From an uncultured Clostridium sp. (GTDB taxonomy: Bacteria > Bacillota_A > Clostridia > TANB77 > CAG-508), in contig CAOJZU010000006.1 in the NCBI GenBank assembly GCA_948466265.1, positions 10,370-74,369 of the forward strand: a DNA stretch of 64,000 nt, given 5' to 3'. Position 1 is the first letter of the stretch, and each line of letters opens with the position of its first letter. The position numbers were made by a program, and so were the translations under genes. This document shows, piece after piece, positions 11,036 to 21,355 of this stretch. A model generated the notes under the pieces. It did no database searches. It was not told where the DNA came from and saw only the letters and a list, made by a program, of their open reading frames with translations.

Positions 11036-12098
11036 TTACATTAAATTTAGAAATTCATCAAAAATATACGATGTATCTTCTGGTCCTGGACAAGCTTCTG
11101 GGTGAAATTGTACTGTAAATATTTTCTTGTTTTTATACCTTAGTCCCTCGACTGTACTATCATTTAAATTAATATGCGATATTTCTGCTTTAGATTTATC
11201 TATTGTATCTTCTTTTACATAGTATCCATGATTTTGTGAAGTTATATATACTCTGTCATTCTTTAAATCCTTTACTGGATGATTTGGACCTCTATGACCA
11301 TATTTTAGTTTTGCAGTTTTTGCTCCAGTTGCTAGTGCCATTAATTGGTGTCCTAGGCATATACCAAGTATTGGTATATCCTCTTTATAAAGCTTTTTAA
11401 TTGTCTCTATTCCGATTTCACAGTCTTCTGGATCACCGTGGTCCATTTGAAAGAAGTATTCCATCTGGATTATTTTCTATTATTTTCTCACTTGGTGTGT
11501 CTTGTGGATATACATACACTGTGCAATTTCTCTTTTTTAATTCTCTTATAATGTTTTCCTTAGCACCAAAATCTAAAATAGCAATCTTTTTATGTCCTTC
11601 ACCTTCTACATATGGTCTTTTTGTAGATACCATTCCGTACAAGGTTTTTAGGTTTATATTCTTTTATTTCTTTGACGGCTTTATCTATATTTGATATATC
11701 ACTTGTGATTTTGCCTCTCATTGTCCCATTGTTTCTTAGTATCTTTGTTAACTTTCTTGTATTTATATTTTTAAGTCCTGGCACTTCATTTTCTTTTAAG
11801 TATTCTTCTAATTCTTTTACTTTTCTAAAATTACTTGAAATCTCAGCAAGTTCATGAACAAATACTCCGGCTTACCCATACTTTTTTTGATTCCATATCT
11901 TCTGGTATTACACCATAATTTCCGAATTAATGGATATGTCATTACAACTCCTTGCGATGTGTATGATGGGTCTGTAAAAACTTTTAAATATCCAGACATT
12001 GAAGTATTAAAAACAACTTCTAAGCAAGTATCTTTATTAAATCCTATTCTTTCTCCTTCAAAGATTTCTCCATTTTCCAGTACTAAATATCCTACCAT
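11036..12098 (-). CDS. carA: carbamoyl-phosphate synthase small subunit (four CGG +1 sites)
   Basis: CarA is the glutaminase subunit that feeds ammonia to CarB. Joined across four CGG sites (11924, 11869, 11637, 11438), it is 352 aa, typical for the family. It opens GYLVLENGEIFEGERIG. The class I amidotransferase domain has GILLSNGPGDP (its last glycine is a skipped site), the nucleophile in LGICLGHQLMAL, and the catalytic HPEACPGPED near the end. AAAGGAGT precedes the start. The tsf terminator lies directly upstream and no clear promoter follows, so some transcription may read through from rpsB-tsf. Confidence 0.93.
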
Positions 12099-12114
12099 AT
12101 TTTACTCCTTTGCT

Positions 12115-12148
12115 CAAAAAATAAGGAGGCTATGCCTCCTTATTTTTA
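12115..12148. terminator. terminator of the rpsB-tsf operon
   Basis: ATAAGGAGGC and GCCTCCTTAT form a 10-bp stem with a 3-base loop, flanked by A and T tracts. It immediately follows the tsf stop on the minus strand. Confidence 0.85.
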
Positions 12149-12149
12149 A

Positions 12150-13031
12150 TTAACCATTAATTTGCTTTGCAACTTCTTCTGCAAAGTTTTCTTCTTTTTT
12201 CTCTAATCCTTCACCTTTTTCAATTCTAGCAAATTCAATAATCTTTGCTCCTTTTGAAGAAAGCAAAGCAGATACTTTCATGCTTGGATCTTTAACAAAT
12301 TCTTGATCAACTAAGCAAATTTCTCCATAGAATTTTCCAATTCTACCTTGAACCATTTTTTCAGCTATTTCAGCAGGTTTTCCTTCATTCATAGCTTGTG
12401 CTTTTAGGATTTCCATTTCTTTGTTTATTCTATCTTCAGGAACATTATTTCTATCTAAGAATTCAGGACGAGCTGCAGCTATTTGCATACATATATCTTT
12501 TGCAAGTTCTTCATCTCCACCTTCCATAGAAATAAGTACACCGATTTTTCCTTCTCCATGAATATATTTTTGAACCATTCCATTAGATGTAAATCTAGCA
12601 AATCTTCTAACTGACATATTTTCTCCAATTGTTGCAATTAGTTCAGTTAATACTTCTGTAACTGTTTTGCTATTGTTCTCTATATATTTTTCAGCAAGTA
12701 AGCTTTCTACATCTTCTGGATTATTTTCTGCTACTTGTTTTGCAAGATTATTTGCAAATGCTTTGAAATCATCGTTTTTAGCAACGAAGTCTGTTTCTGC
12801 ATTTACTTCTATAACTGCTCCTACCTTTTTATCATCAGATACATATGCTGTTACAATTCCTTCTGCTGCAATTCTGCTTGATTTTTTAGCAGCCTTTGTA
12901 ATTCCTCTTTCACGTAATAACTCAGCAGCTTTTTCCATGTCTCCATCTGTCTCAGTTAAAACTTTTTTGCAGTCCATCATTCCTGCACCTGTTTTTTCTC
13001 TTAACTCTTTAACTAAATTTGCAGTAACCAT
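12150..13031 (-). CDS. tsf: elongation factor Ts
   Basis: 293 aa guanine-nucleotide exchange factor for EF-Tu. The N-terminal UBA-like domain has VKELREKTGAGMMDCKKVL, and the conserved TDFVAKND loop lies at about 80-87. The gene follows rpsB in the standard order. It has no frame break; its one CGG is off-frame (ATC GGT at 12541). Absence of skipped CGG in this very highly expressed gene contrasts with carAB next door. Confidence 0.97.
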   Translation of the reverse strand: MVTANLVKELREKTGAGMMDCKKVLTETDGDMEKAAELLRERGITKAAKKSSRIAAEGIVTAYVSDDKKVGAVIEVNAETDFVAKNDDFKAFANNLAKQVAENNPEDVESLLAEKYIENNSKTVTEVLTELIATIGENMSVRRFARFTSNGMVQKYIHGEGKIGVLISMEGGDEELAKDICMQIAAARPEFLDRNNVPEDRINKEMEILKAQAMNEGKPAEIAEKMVQGRIGKFYGEICLVDQEFVKDPSMKVSALLSSKGAKIIEFARIEKGEGLEKKEENFAEEVAKQING

Positions 13032-13055
13032 CTGTTTTCTACCTCCATATATAAA

Positions 13056-13847
13056 TTATTCTTCAGTTACTTTATCTTTTTCCTCTGCCTTTTCCTCTTT
13101 TGGCTCTTTTGCTTCTACTGATTCTTCTTTATCTTCTTCCATTTGGTCATCTAAGCTTAATACTTCTCCTTGTTTTCCTTCTATTACAGCATTTGCCATA
13201 ACTGTAGCTATAAGTTTTACTGAACGTATAGCATCATCATTTCCTGGTATAACAAAGTCTATATCTTCTGGACTACAATTTGTATCAACTAAACCTACAA
13301 CTGGAATCTTTAATTTTTTAGCTTCTAATATAGCTGTTCTTTCTTTTTTAGGATCTACTATAAATATAACTCCTGGTAATCTTTCCATTTCTTTAATTCC
13401 ACCAAGGTTTCTTTCTAGTTTCTCCATTTCTTTCTTTAATCCCATTACCTCTTTTTTAGGTAATACTTCAAATGTTCCATCTTCTTGCATTGTTTCTAAT
13501 TTTTTTAATCTTTGAACTCTTCTTTTTATTGTTCCAAAGTTTGTAAGCATTCCACCTAACCATCTTTGGTCTACATAGAACATTTCGCATGAGATTGCAG
13601 CTTCTTTCATACATTCTTGTGCTTGTTTTTTTGTTCCAACAAATAGAACTGAAGCTCCTTCTTCAACTTGTTCCTTAATGAAAGCATATGCCTCATCAAT
13701 TTTTTTAGATGTCTTTTGTAAATCGATAATGTGGATACCATTTCTAGCTTGATATATATATTCAGCCATTTTAGGATCCCATCTTCTTGTTTGATGTCCG
13801 AAATGAACACCTGCTTCAAGTAATTGTTTCATTGCAACTACTGCCAT
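13056..13847 (-). CDS. rpsB: 30S ribosomal protein S2
   Basis: 263 aa. It starts [19 protein letters not shown] and has RWDPKM, with an acidic Lys/Glu-rich tail in the last 30 residues. RBS GGAGG lies 7-8 nt upstream. It is first in the rpsB-tsf operon and driven by the promoter at 13958-13987. It has no zero-frame CGG; TTC GGA near 13797 is off-frame and translated normally. Confidence 0.97.
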   Translation of the reverse strand: MAVVAMKQLLEAGVHFGHQTRRWDPKMAEYIYQARNGIHIIDLQKTSKKIDEAYAFIKEQVEEGASVLFVGTKKQAQECMKEAAISCEMFYVDQRWLGGMLTNFGTIKRRVQRLKKLETMQEDGTFEVLPKKEVMGLKKEMEKLERNLGGIKEMERLPGVIFIVDPKKERTAILEAKKLKIPVVGLVDTNCSPEDIDFVIPGNDDAIRSVKLIATVMANAVIEGKQGEVLSLDDQMEEDKEESVEAKEPKEEKAEEKDKVTEE

Positions 13848-13987
13848 TTTTTATTCCTCCTTTTAGTTTTAACATCCATAAAGGGTAAAGCACCTATAAA
13901 GACCTTTAAGCACTATTTATAGACTAACCTTTATGTGTCTATTTTATAACTTTATAGATTATACCACAGTACACACTAAAAAATCAA
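13848..13987 (-). promoter_or_regulatory. rpsB promoter and structured leader
   Basis: TTGATT (13987-13982) and TATAAT (13963-13958), 18 nt apart, make a strong sigma-A promoter. The transcribed leader to 13848 can fold: TAAAGCACCTATAAAGACC-like segments on the plus strand pair with AAGGTCTTTATAGGTGC repeats. Such leaders often bind the encoded ribosomal protein for feedback control. The promoter is firm; autoregulation by S2 is inferred. No plus-strand promoter for the next gene is obvious. Confidence 0.7.
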
Positions 13988-14071
13988 GTATTTTTTACGA
14001 TTTTTTGGTAATATTTAATACTTTTTATTCATATCTTTTATTGGATAAATTATTCTTTTGGAGGATATTTA

Positions 14072-15292
14072 ATGAAATTTAAAAAATGTATATTTACTCT
14101 AGTTGTTTCTTTGTGTTTTTGTTTGATTTGCTTAAGTTCTTTTGCTAGCAGTCCATATATTTGGACTAACAATTCTTTTGGGCTTTTAGAAACTGTCTCT
14201 GATACTGAAACTGATTTAAAACTTGAATCTGGTGGAGCAATACTTATTGAGCAATCTTCACGGTTCTGTTTTATATGACCATAATTCTCATGAAAAATTT
14301 AGACCCGCTTCTGTTACAAAAGTTATGTCTCTACTTTTAATCATGGAAGCAATTGATAACCGGAGAAGTTAAGCTAACTGATAAAGTAACTTGTTCTAAA
14401 GCTGCTGCTTCTATGGGTGGTTCTCAAATATGGCTTGAAGAAAATGAATCTTTGACTGTGGAAGAGATGTTAAAAGCAATTTGTCTAAATTCTGCAAATG
14501 ATTGTGTGTATGCTATGGCAGAACATCTTGCAGGTTCGGAAGAAGAATTTGTAACACGCATGAATAATAAAGCGAAATTGCTTCGGAATGTTTGATACTA
14601 ATTTTAGAAATTGTCATGGGTTAGACGAAGATGACCATTTAACGTCAAGCTATGATATAGCTTTAATGTCTCGTGAACTTTTAGTAAAACATCCAAGTAT
14701 TACTAATTACACTACTATTTATATGGATTCATTAAGAAACCGGTGAAACTCGGACTTGTAAATACTAATAAATTGGTTAGAAATTATAAACGGTACAACT
14801 GGACTTAAAACTGGTTCTACATCTCTTGCACTTTTTAATCTATCTGCTTCTGCGACAAGAGATCGGACTTTCATTAATTGCTGTTATAATGCATTCTCCT
14901 TCAAGTGATATAAGATTTAATGAAGCTCAAAAATTACTTAACTTTGGTTTTTCTAATTTTACTAATATTTCTTTTGGAAATAAAGGGGATAGTCTTCGGA
15001 AATCTCAATGTAGATAAAGGTACTTCAGGAGACGTAAATGCAGTGCTTTCAGAAGACGCTTCGTTTTTTATAAAAAAATCTAAATCAAGTAATGTTACTC
15101 AGAATGTAACTTTTAGAGAAAATTTGGAAGCCCCTATTGAAAAAGGAGATGTTATTGGAAACGTAACTTATACTTTAGATGGCGAAGTTATAAAACAGAT
15201 AGATATTGTTTCAGACGATAGTGTAAAAAAGATAAACCTATTTAATATGTCAGCAAAGGTATACCGGAAATTGGTTTAAAATTTTAAGGTAA
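14072..15292 (+). CDS. D-alanyl-D-alanine carboxypeptidase (nine CGG +1 sites)
   Basis: Penicillin-binding carboxypeptidase that trims peptidoglycan stem peptides outside the membrane. Reading all nine CGG codons (14261, 14361, 14584, 14741, 14751, 14791, 14864, 14997, 15265) as C-skip plus glycine gives 403 aa with every family element in order. These are a signal peptide (residues 1-27), the SxxK motif in PASVTKVMS, SxN in LNSANDC, KTG in TTGLKTGSTS, and the C-terminal beta domain. Two sites lie only ten bases apart. Read literally, the gene stops after 68 codons. RBS GGAGG is 7 nt before ATG. It is the densest cluster of such sites in the window. Confidence 0.93.
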
Positions 15293-15293
15293 C

Positions 15294-15339
15294 AAAATAG
15301 GAGATTAAGTAGTACATTTATTACTTAATCTCCTATTTT
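15294..15339. terminator. bidirectional terminator after carboxypeptidase and acyltransferase operon
   Basis: AAAATAGGAGATTAAGT at 15294-15310 pairs with ACTTAATCTCCTATTTT at 15323-15339. It lies between convergent genes and overlaps the end of neither. Confidence 0.85.
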
Positions 15340-15343
15340 ACTT

Positions 15344-16212
15344 TTATTCTTCTTCATCCCATATAAAGCCTGCTATGTCGTCTTTTTCAAACTGGTAGTC
15401 TAGTTTCTTACCATATGCTTTTTCATATGCTTCTTTTTTCTGTTCGAAATCTTTATTCATCATGATTTTTGTGTTTTCTTTTACAGTCTTTTCTTTATCT
15501 GGATAAATAGGGGCTAAAACATGTAAAACATATTTTACCTTTTTAAATTCATAATTATCCATCTCATTTTCATCGATAATTTCTGTAAAACAAGAGATTA
15601 TCGGCACATCATTTTTAGCTGCATAATAATATGCCCCGTGGTTTTAATGGTCTTGGTTTTCTATAATTAAACCACATTTCTTGTTCTGGATATATTAAAA
15701 TAAAGTTCTTTTTCTTTAACCTTTGAGAGATTATATTTGGAAACTCTCTTCTCATATATCCTATATCTCCACTAATTGGAATTACATCTGCATAGTTCAT
15801 GATAAACCCGAATTAAGCCATCCATTGCCATATTGGCTTCTTTTCCAACTATAAAAAGAGTTCTTTTCCCTAATTTTTTTGTTAGTTTACGAATTATTGT
15901 ACTATCTATTGGGTTAAAATGATTATTTGTAATTATCGCTCCTGTTTTTATATGTTCTACTTTTTCTATTCCTTTTATTACTGTTCCCCTATTTTCCATC
16001 CACATTGCAATATCCACAGTAACTCTTGCAAGTTCATTTTTTGCTTTATATGAAATTTTTCTTTTATTTACTAAATATTTATTGATAATTTCCTTTTTCT
16101 CGCTATTTGTCACTTCTGGGTCATTAACTTCAACTTTAACATTATATTCTTTTTCTTCAGTTGCTTGTTTTATATTATCAATAACTTTCCCCTTATTTTC
16201 TCCTATTATCAT
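15344..16212 (-). CDS. 1-acyl-glycerol-phosphate acyltransferase-like protein (two CGG +1 sites)
   Basis: 288 aa after skipping at 15810 and 15638, both followed by GGG. It has the HX4D acyltransferase motif (NHFNPID) at about residue 98 and a YPEQEMW motif in place of the usual EGTR-like block. These place it in the LPLAT superfamily, which moves an acyl chain to a hydroxyl of a glycerophosphate or glycolipid at the membrane. The skipped sites fall in GLIGFIMNYAD and LKPGAYYYAA. It is the last gene of a four-gene operon and overlaps the GT8 gene upstream by ATGA. The family is clear; the acceptor is unknown. Confidence 0.85.
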
Positions 16213-17162
16213 ATTCGAATTTTTTCCCCTTTATCATATAAACTCTTAAATGTAACTTCATGATCTAGTATTTCTAATGCTCTTTTAATTAGATTATCTA
16301 AGCATTCCTTATCAGCTTGCTTTTGCTCTTCAGAATAATCTTTTTTCATGTTACAAATCATATCATAAAATTTAGTTTTTTTCGCATATTTCCAAAAATA
16401 ATTTTCGTATTGGATATTATCATAACACCATGGTTTAAAAAATAGATTATAATGGATAATTTTTGGGTTTTCTAGTTCTTTTCTTTGGTCATTTGGCATA
16501 GCGTCCCATTCTTCATTTAGGTATTTTATTTTTCCATTACATATAGCATTTATATAATCTTGGTCTGGTGCAACGCTATCAAAATGATATTTATTTAAAA
16601 GTTCTAAAAATTTTGCACTAAATTTTCTTTTTCTCATTTCTTCAATGTTCATAAGTAGCATACCAGAGTTTATATATTCTTCCATTTTTACTCCTACTGC
16701 ACCTTGTACATATTTAACAAGTGGCTCTATATCTTTTATAGAATTATCCATGCATGCTCCTATTGTATTATCTCCTAAATCCATATTATATAACTTAGAA
16801 ATATCTCCTTCTATGACTACATCACTGTCTATATATATTCCTTTATCATATTCTGGAAACATCTCTGGGATGAATAATCTATAATAGATAGTTAAAGTAA
16901 AATAATCACATCTTAGTTTATTTTCTTTTCTATCAGTAATTGATTCTAGCCCTTTATCCATGCTTACAAATCTTATTCTTAAATTTTTAGTTTCTAGTTC
17001 CATTATATCTTGTTTATTTTCTTTACTTAATTCTTGATGTAGAATAATTATTTTGTAATCATAATCTTTAGAACTGTTTTCTGAAATAGATTTTATTGCA
17101 ACTGATACAAATGGTATATAACTATTATCTATTGCAAAAAATATTGGTATTTCTTTTTTCAT
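16209..17162 (-). CDS. GT8 family glycosyltransferase
   Basis: 317 aa, intact. The N-terminus IPIFFAIDNSYIPFVSVAIKS and the DxD motif in GIYIDSDVVIEGD near residue 104 define family 8 (LgtC/galactosyl- or glucosyltransferase type). APDQDYINAI and IIHYNLFFKPW further on are also family-typical. It uses a nucleotide sugar and retains the anomeric configuration. It overlaps both neighbours by ATGA tetranucleotides, so the operon is tightly coupled. Together with two acyltransferases it suggests synthesis of an acylated glycolipid or cell-wall glycopolymer. Confidence 0.87.
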   Translation of the reverse strand: MKKEIPIFFAIDNSYIPFVSVAIKSISENSSKDYDYKIIILHQELSKENKQDIMELETKNLRIRFVSMDKGLESITDRKENKLRCDYFTLTIYYRLFIPEMFPEYDKGIYIDSDVVIEGDISKLYNMDLGDNTIGACMDNSIKDIEPLVKYVQGAVGVKMEEYINSGMLLMNIEEMRKRKFSAKFLELLNKYHFDSVAPDQDYINAICNGKIKYLNEEWDAMPNDQRKELENPKIIHYNLFFKPWCYDNIQYENYFWKYAKKTKFYDMICNMKKDYSEEQKQADKECLDNLIKRALEILDHEVTFKSLYDKGEKIRI

Positions 17163-17990
17163 ATATTTCTCCTATCTTTGTTCATATTTTTGTACTCTTC
17201 TAAAATATCGTCGTATTCAAAAATTTTTAATTTACTATGAAGTTTGTCTATATGCCATGGTTTTATTGTAACACTATGAAATATCGGAAACAATCTAAAT
17301 GTTGTTGTAAAATGCTGAAAAACTGTATCCTTTTTTAGTTTTCTTTGTTCATTATATTTCCTTTTTACAATCTTTTTGTTTTTGATTATTTTATTAATTG
17401 CTGATTGGTCTGGCATGAACATTTCTTTTTCTTTACACATCTTTATGCATTTTTTAAAACTTCCTGTTTCTTTAATTTTCTTTAAATTTAAAAGTAATAC
17501 TCCTGAATTTATATAATCAAATTTAAATATATTGTTTTTAAAAAACCATCTTCCATAGTAGTCTAAAGCTCCGAACAATTTCTAGCTTATCTATATCTTT
17601 ATAATAAAATTCTCTAGGGTTTTTCCTACAAATTACGTCATTATCTAAATATAAAATTTTATCTGGAAGATTCTCTACTTCGTCTGCATATAGTCTTAAC
17701 ATACAACATGCAGTAAATCTAGTATTTATATTAATAAGTGGTAAATTTTCTTCAAAAATTCTAGTTATATCTATTAGTTTTACAAAGCTTTCGCTATTCT
17801 TTTCTTTTACTTTTTTATCTATTTTTTCTATGTCTTCTGTTTTTAGCCCTTCTATTTCTTTTTCACAAAGTTTTGTATTTACAGTAAAAACATAAATGTT
17901 TAGTGGCTCTTCTACATGTTTTATCAAGGAGATAATAGAAATATATAGTCCTTCCTTTATATTTTTATCCCCACAATATAAAATATTCAT
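17159..17990 (-). CDS. GT8 family glycosyltransferase (one CGG +1 site)
   Basis: 276 aa when the CGG at 17573-17571 is skipped, giving EIVGALDYYGRW. The GT8 DxD-equivalent is ILYLDNDVICRKN near residue 105, before the break. FMPDQSAINKII and HFTTTFRLFP...KPWHIDK follow it. It is paralogous in layout to the gene downstream but shorter. It starts five bases after the acyltransferase stop. A CCG (Pro) at 17285 gives a plus-strand CGG without effect. Confidence in family is high. Confidence 0.85.
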
Positions 17991-17994
17991 AAGA

Positions 17995-18761
17995 TTAATT
18001 CTCCTTTATATATTCTATATATTGGTTCGTACTAAGTTTAGAACGGTCTTTCATACATTCATATATATCATTACAAAGTTTTTCTTGTTTTTCTTTTCCG
18101 CTCTAGTGTCATATCTGAATAAAATGGTCCATCAATATATATAGTAATCTTTGGTTTTTTGTTTTGTTTCCCTGTATATGTAGTTGTCATGCAAAATGAT
18201 GGTACATTTAGTTCTACTGGAAACCTAAATGATGTATTCTCAAATGGTCTAATTCCAGTGTAATATGGCCATAAATGTCCTTCTGGATAGATTATTACTG
18301 CATTTCTTTCTTCAATTCTTGTTTTTACAGCTCTATAAAATTCTTTTGTTTTAGATATACTTTCTGGAATAGGAAGTATTCCAAGATATGGAAGAAGTTT
18401 GCCGTATAACTTTTATTCCTAAATTCGCAGGACTTGCAATTGTATATATATGTTTTTCTCTGCAAGCAATTGCAGGCGAAAAAACATCTCCTATTTTTTG
18501 TGTATGATTTCCATATATAAAGTATCCTGTGTTCTTGTATTTTTTTAAGATATTACTGTTTTCAATTTTGGCATGCAAAACACATCTTAAGTAGATATTT
18601 CCAAATATTTTAGCAAAAAAATATGCTATTTTTGCTTTTATTCGATAACCTAAATCTCTATTTATCCATTTGTAATCGTCTAGAAGCTTATAGTTTTGTC
18701 CTTTGTTTATTACGACATCATAGTCGAATTTTCTGTAATAAATTTGTTTTTTCTCTTTCAT
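17995..18761 (-). CDS. acyltransferase, LPLAT superfamily (two CGG +1 sites)
   Basis: 254 aa after skips at 18404 and 18100. GNHTQKIGD near residue 84 is the HX4D-type motif with a Thr-Gln insert pattern, and IIYPEGHLW is the EGxW block. The skipped sites restore KVIGKLLPYLGILPIPE and TLEGKEKQE. It is first in the operon with two GT8 genes and a second acyltransferase. Its ATG coincides with the predicted transcription start of a consensus promoter (see 18768-18796), so the mRNA may be leaderless. Confidence 0.84.
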
Positions 18762-18767
18762 GAGATT

Positions 18768-18796
18768 ATTATATCGTTTTATAAAATTTTTTTCAA
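18768..18796 (-). promoter_or_regulatory. consensus promoter abutting the acyltransferase start (possible leaderless mRNA)
   Basis: TTGAAA at 18796-18791, a 17-nt spacer, and TATAAT at 18773-18768. The start codon begins at 18761, only seven bases beyond the -10 box, where transcription normally starts. There is no ribosome site between. Either the message is leaderless or the true start is further inside the gene. Confidence 0.7.
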
Positions 18797-18827
18797 TGGG
18801 ATAATATAAAATATTGACTCATAAAAA

Positions 18828-18871
18828 TGAACCCAAATTGTTAAACTTTTTTGTCTAACAATTTGGGTTCA
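18828..18871. terminator. 16-bp terminator between ABC operon and acyltransferase promoter
   Basis: TGAACCCAAATTGTTA pairs perfectly with TAACAATTTGGGTTCA across 12 bases. It is downstream of the ABC permease stop at 18912. Confidence 0.85.
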
Positions 18872-18911
18872 CTTCATATTTTAAACATAGCTCCTTAATA
18901 TTTAAATAAAT

Positions 18912-20402
18912 TTATACTATATCTCTTTTATTAAAACTATCAAACATTGTAATTATCATTAGTATAGCACATACTCCAAGTAAAGATAGAGAAAAGCCTA
19001 CACTTACATTTGCCATAAAGCCTGATGCATTTTGCATTGCTACATATGATATGTTGTTTGCAAATATTCTATCGGCTAAACCTAGATTATTAAATGGTAT
19101 GAACTTTAACCAATCTGCAGTTATAAATGCATTTATAAGCTGCATAACGATACCTGATCCAATATAACATGCTATACTTAGTCCAACAGAAAGGGCAGTA
19201 TTTCTTGTGATGACCGATAGCATAAACGCAAATAACATATATACTAGAATATCTATACAGCTTGCAAAGAAGTAAAGAATTGTATATAAGGTATTTGGTA
19301 TAGATTTTGCGACACCATTTGAAACATATACATAAATTGTTCCATCTTCTTTGAAGAATAGGTTTCCAAAAACCACACTAACTAGTGAAAGTATTAATGT
19401 AACACATATTAAAATTATTAATGCTGACAATATTTTTGAGAGTAATACTTTCCATCTTTTATTTGGTGTAAATAATAAGAATTTTATTGTTCCTTTTGAT
19501 ATTTCAGTAGATATCCCCGAACCTGCTATTATTATCATAAGTATTGATATTAGCCCTAAACTAAATGCTGGTGCAAACATATCGTACATACTTCTTGCTG
19601 AGCTTCCTGAACTTAATACTGGTATATTATTCTCTAATCTATATTCTGCAATTTTTAAATTGTTTTCTAATTCTTCTATCTCTTCTATTTTTAATAATTT
19701 GCCTGTATTTTGATTTATTCCAGTCCTTAAATTGTTTTTCATTGAAGATATATCTTCATACAAAGAAGATTTCCAATCAAACAATCCTTCTTGTTCTTTA
19801 CTTATTTCATATTTTTTGCGAAGGTCAAGTAAATAAATTTCATCTTCATATTCTTTTTTAGAAATTTCTTCTGTATCTAACATTTCTTTTTTATTCTTTT
19901 TTAGTAAATCTATGTATTCTACAAAATTATCTTTTTTAAGTACTAATATCTTTTCATTTATATGTTTTTCTTTTTCATTTTTTGATTCTACATCCATTAA
20001 TTCTTCATTTATATATAAGTCTTGTTTTTGTTCTTCTATCTCAGACAAAAGTTCTATTTTCCAACTTCTATTATAATAATATCCATTATAATTCACATTA
20101 TTTTCTAAAGCTAATTCATAAGTATCAATTTTTGCTTTCAGTCCTGCTATTGTTGTTTTATCATAAATTCCTGTATTTAATTCTATAGACTTCTTCATTG
20201 AAGAAACTTCTTCTTTCATTCCTGCTTTCCAGTCTTCTTCGTTTTGAGCAAAATTCATAGGCATATCGTTTAATACCATAACTAAATGTGCAAGACCAAT
20301 TGCTGCAAGCAGTGAAAGAAAAGCAAGCAATATTAATATTTTAGTTGAGGTCTTTTTAAAAGTTTTTATTGTTTCATTTTGTATTAATTTAATCATTTTC
20401 AT
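18912..20402 (-). CDS. ABC-2 type transporter permease
   Basis: 496 aa. One transmembrane helix lies near residues 18-42, followed by a Lys/Glu-rich extracytoplasmic or coiled-coil region of about 230 residues. At least five helices follow from about residue 275 to the end, including ISKGTIKFLLFTPNKRWKVLLSKI, the loop typical of ABC-2 permeases. It overlaps the end of the ATPase gene by 14 nt. The substrate is unknown; antimicrobial peptide or lipid export is common for this layout. The gene is intact, with off-frame TCG GGG and TCG GTC only. Confidence 0.85.
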   Translation of the reverse strand: MKMIKLIQNETIKTFKKTSTKILILLAFLSLLAAIGLAHLVMVLNDMPMNFAQNEEDWKAGMKEEVSSMKKSIELNTGIYDKTTIAGLKAKIDTYELALENNVNYNGYYYNRSWKIELLSEIEEQKQDLYINEELMDVESKNEKEKHINEKILVLKKDNFVEYIDLLKKNKKEMLDTEEISKKEYEDEIYLLDLRKKYEISKEQEGLFDWKSSLYEDISSMKNNLRTGINQNTGKLLKIEEIEELENNLKIAEYRLENNIPVLSSGSSARSMYDMFAPAFSLGLISILMIIIAGSGISTEISKGTIKFLLFTPNKRWKVLLSKILSALIILICVTLILSLVSVVFGNLFFKEDGTIYVYVSNGVAKSIPNTLYTILYFFASCIDILVYMLFAFMLSVITRNTALSVGLSIACYIGSGIVMQLINAFITADWLKFIPFNNLGLADRIFANNISYVAMQNASGFMANVSVGFSLSLLGVCAILMIITMFDSFNKRDIV

Positions 20403-21324
20403 TTTTTTGACCTCCTTTTTTTCCTTCAGTTGCGTCGAAGAATATATCTTCTAGGCTCTTTTCTTTTTGAGTTACATTATATATATCTATATCATTCTTT
20501 ACAAGTAATTTTATAACTTCTGGTATATCCTCATAATTTGTTATTATAGATACTTTTTTATCTATAATACTAACTTCATAGTTTTCTTCTTCTAATACTT
20601 TTTTAGCAATTGTAGGATTTTTAATCTCTATAATCGTTTGTATGCTTGAAGCATGTTCTTCTTCTTTATTTCCTATATCTTCTACTTTTACAATTTTACC
20701 TTTATTTATTACTGCAACTCTATCGCACATAAGCTCCATTTCTGTTAATATATGTGAAGATACAAATACTGCAACTTTTTCTTTTTCTGCTATATCTTTT
20801 AGTATATCCCTTAAGTGTTTTATTCCTGCTGGGTCTAGTCCATTTGTTGGTTCGTCTAGTATTAAAAGTTTTGGTGAATGCAGAAGTGTAAGGGCAAGTC
20901 CCATTCTTTGCTTCATTCCGAAGTGAATATTTAGATACTTTCATTTTTGCTGCCTCTGTCATTCCAACAAGTTCAATTATTTCGTCTATTCTTTTTTTAT
21001 CTACATTTCTTAATCTCGCATATAGTTTCAAGTTGTCAATTCCTGACATATATCCATACATATCTGGATTTTCAACAATTCCGCTTGAAATTTCCATTGC
21101 TTTTTCAAATTCTTTTTTTACATCATATCCATTTACTTTTATTTCTCCTTCGTCTATTTTTAAAAGTCCGAAGTATCATTTTTATTGTTGTAGTTTTCCC
21201 GTGCACCATTTGGTCCTAAAAAACCAAATACTTCACCAGCTCTTACTTCTAAGTTTACATTGTCTACAACTTTATTCTTTCCAAAAAACTTGCTTAAGTT
21301 TTTTATTTCTAATATAGTTTCCAT
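20389..21324 (-). CDS. ABC transporter ATP-binding protein (three CGG +1 sites)
   Basis: 310 aa after skips at 21201, 21170 and 20920. The first skipped base restores the P-loop GPNGAGKTT, where the glycine before the catalytic lysine is the shifted one. Without it no ATPase could be made. [12 protein letters not shown] is Walker B and the D-loop, SSHILTEME contains the H-loop, and the signature region is restored as [13 protein letters not shown] by the third skip. It pairs with the ABC-2 permease downstream as a DrrA/CcmA-like exporter. Confidence 0.93.
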
Positions 21325-21355
21325 ATTTTTTCCCTTTCTTTAAGTCTCTATTTAC

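Noticed and set aside
12667..13515. 282-codon plus-strand frame opposite tsf and rpsB
   Set aside because: It is antisense to two certain ribosomal genes and is composed of Ser/Phe/Leu-rich shadow codons. No ribosome site.
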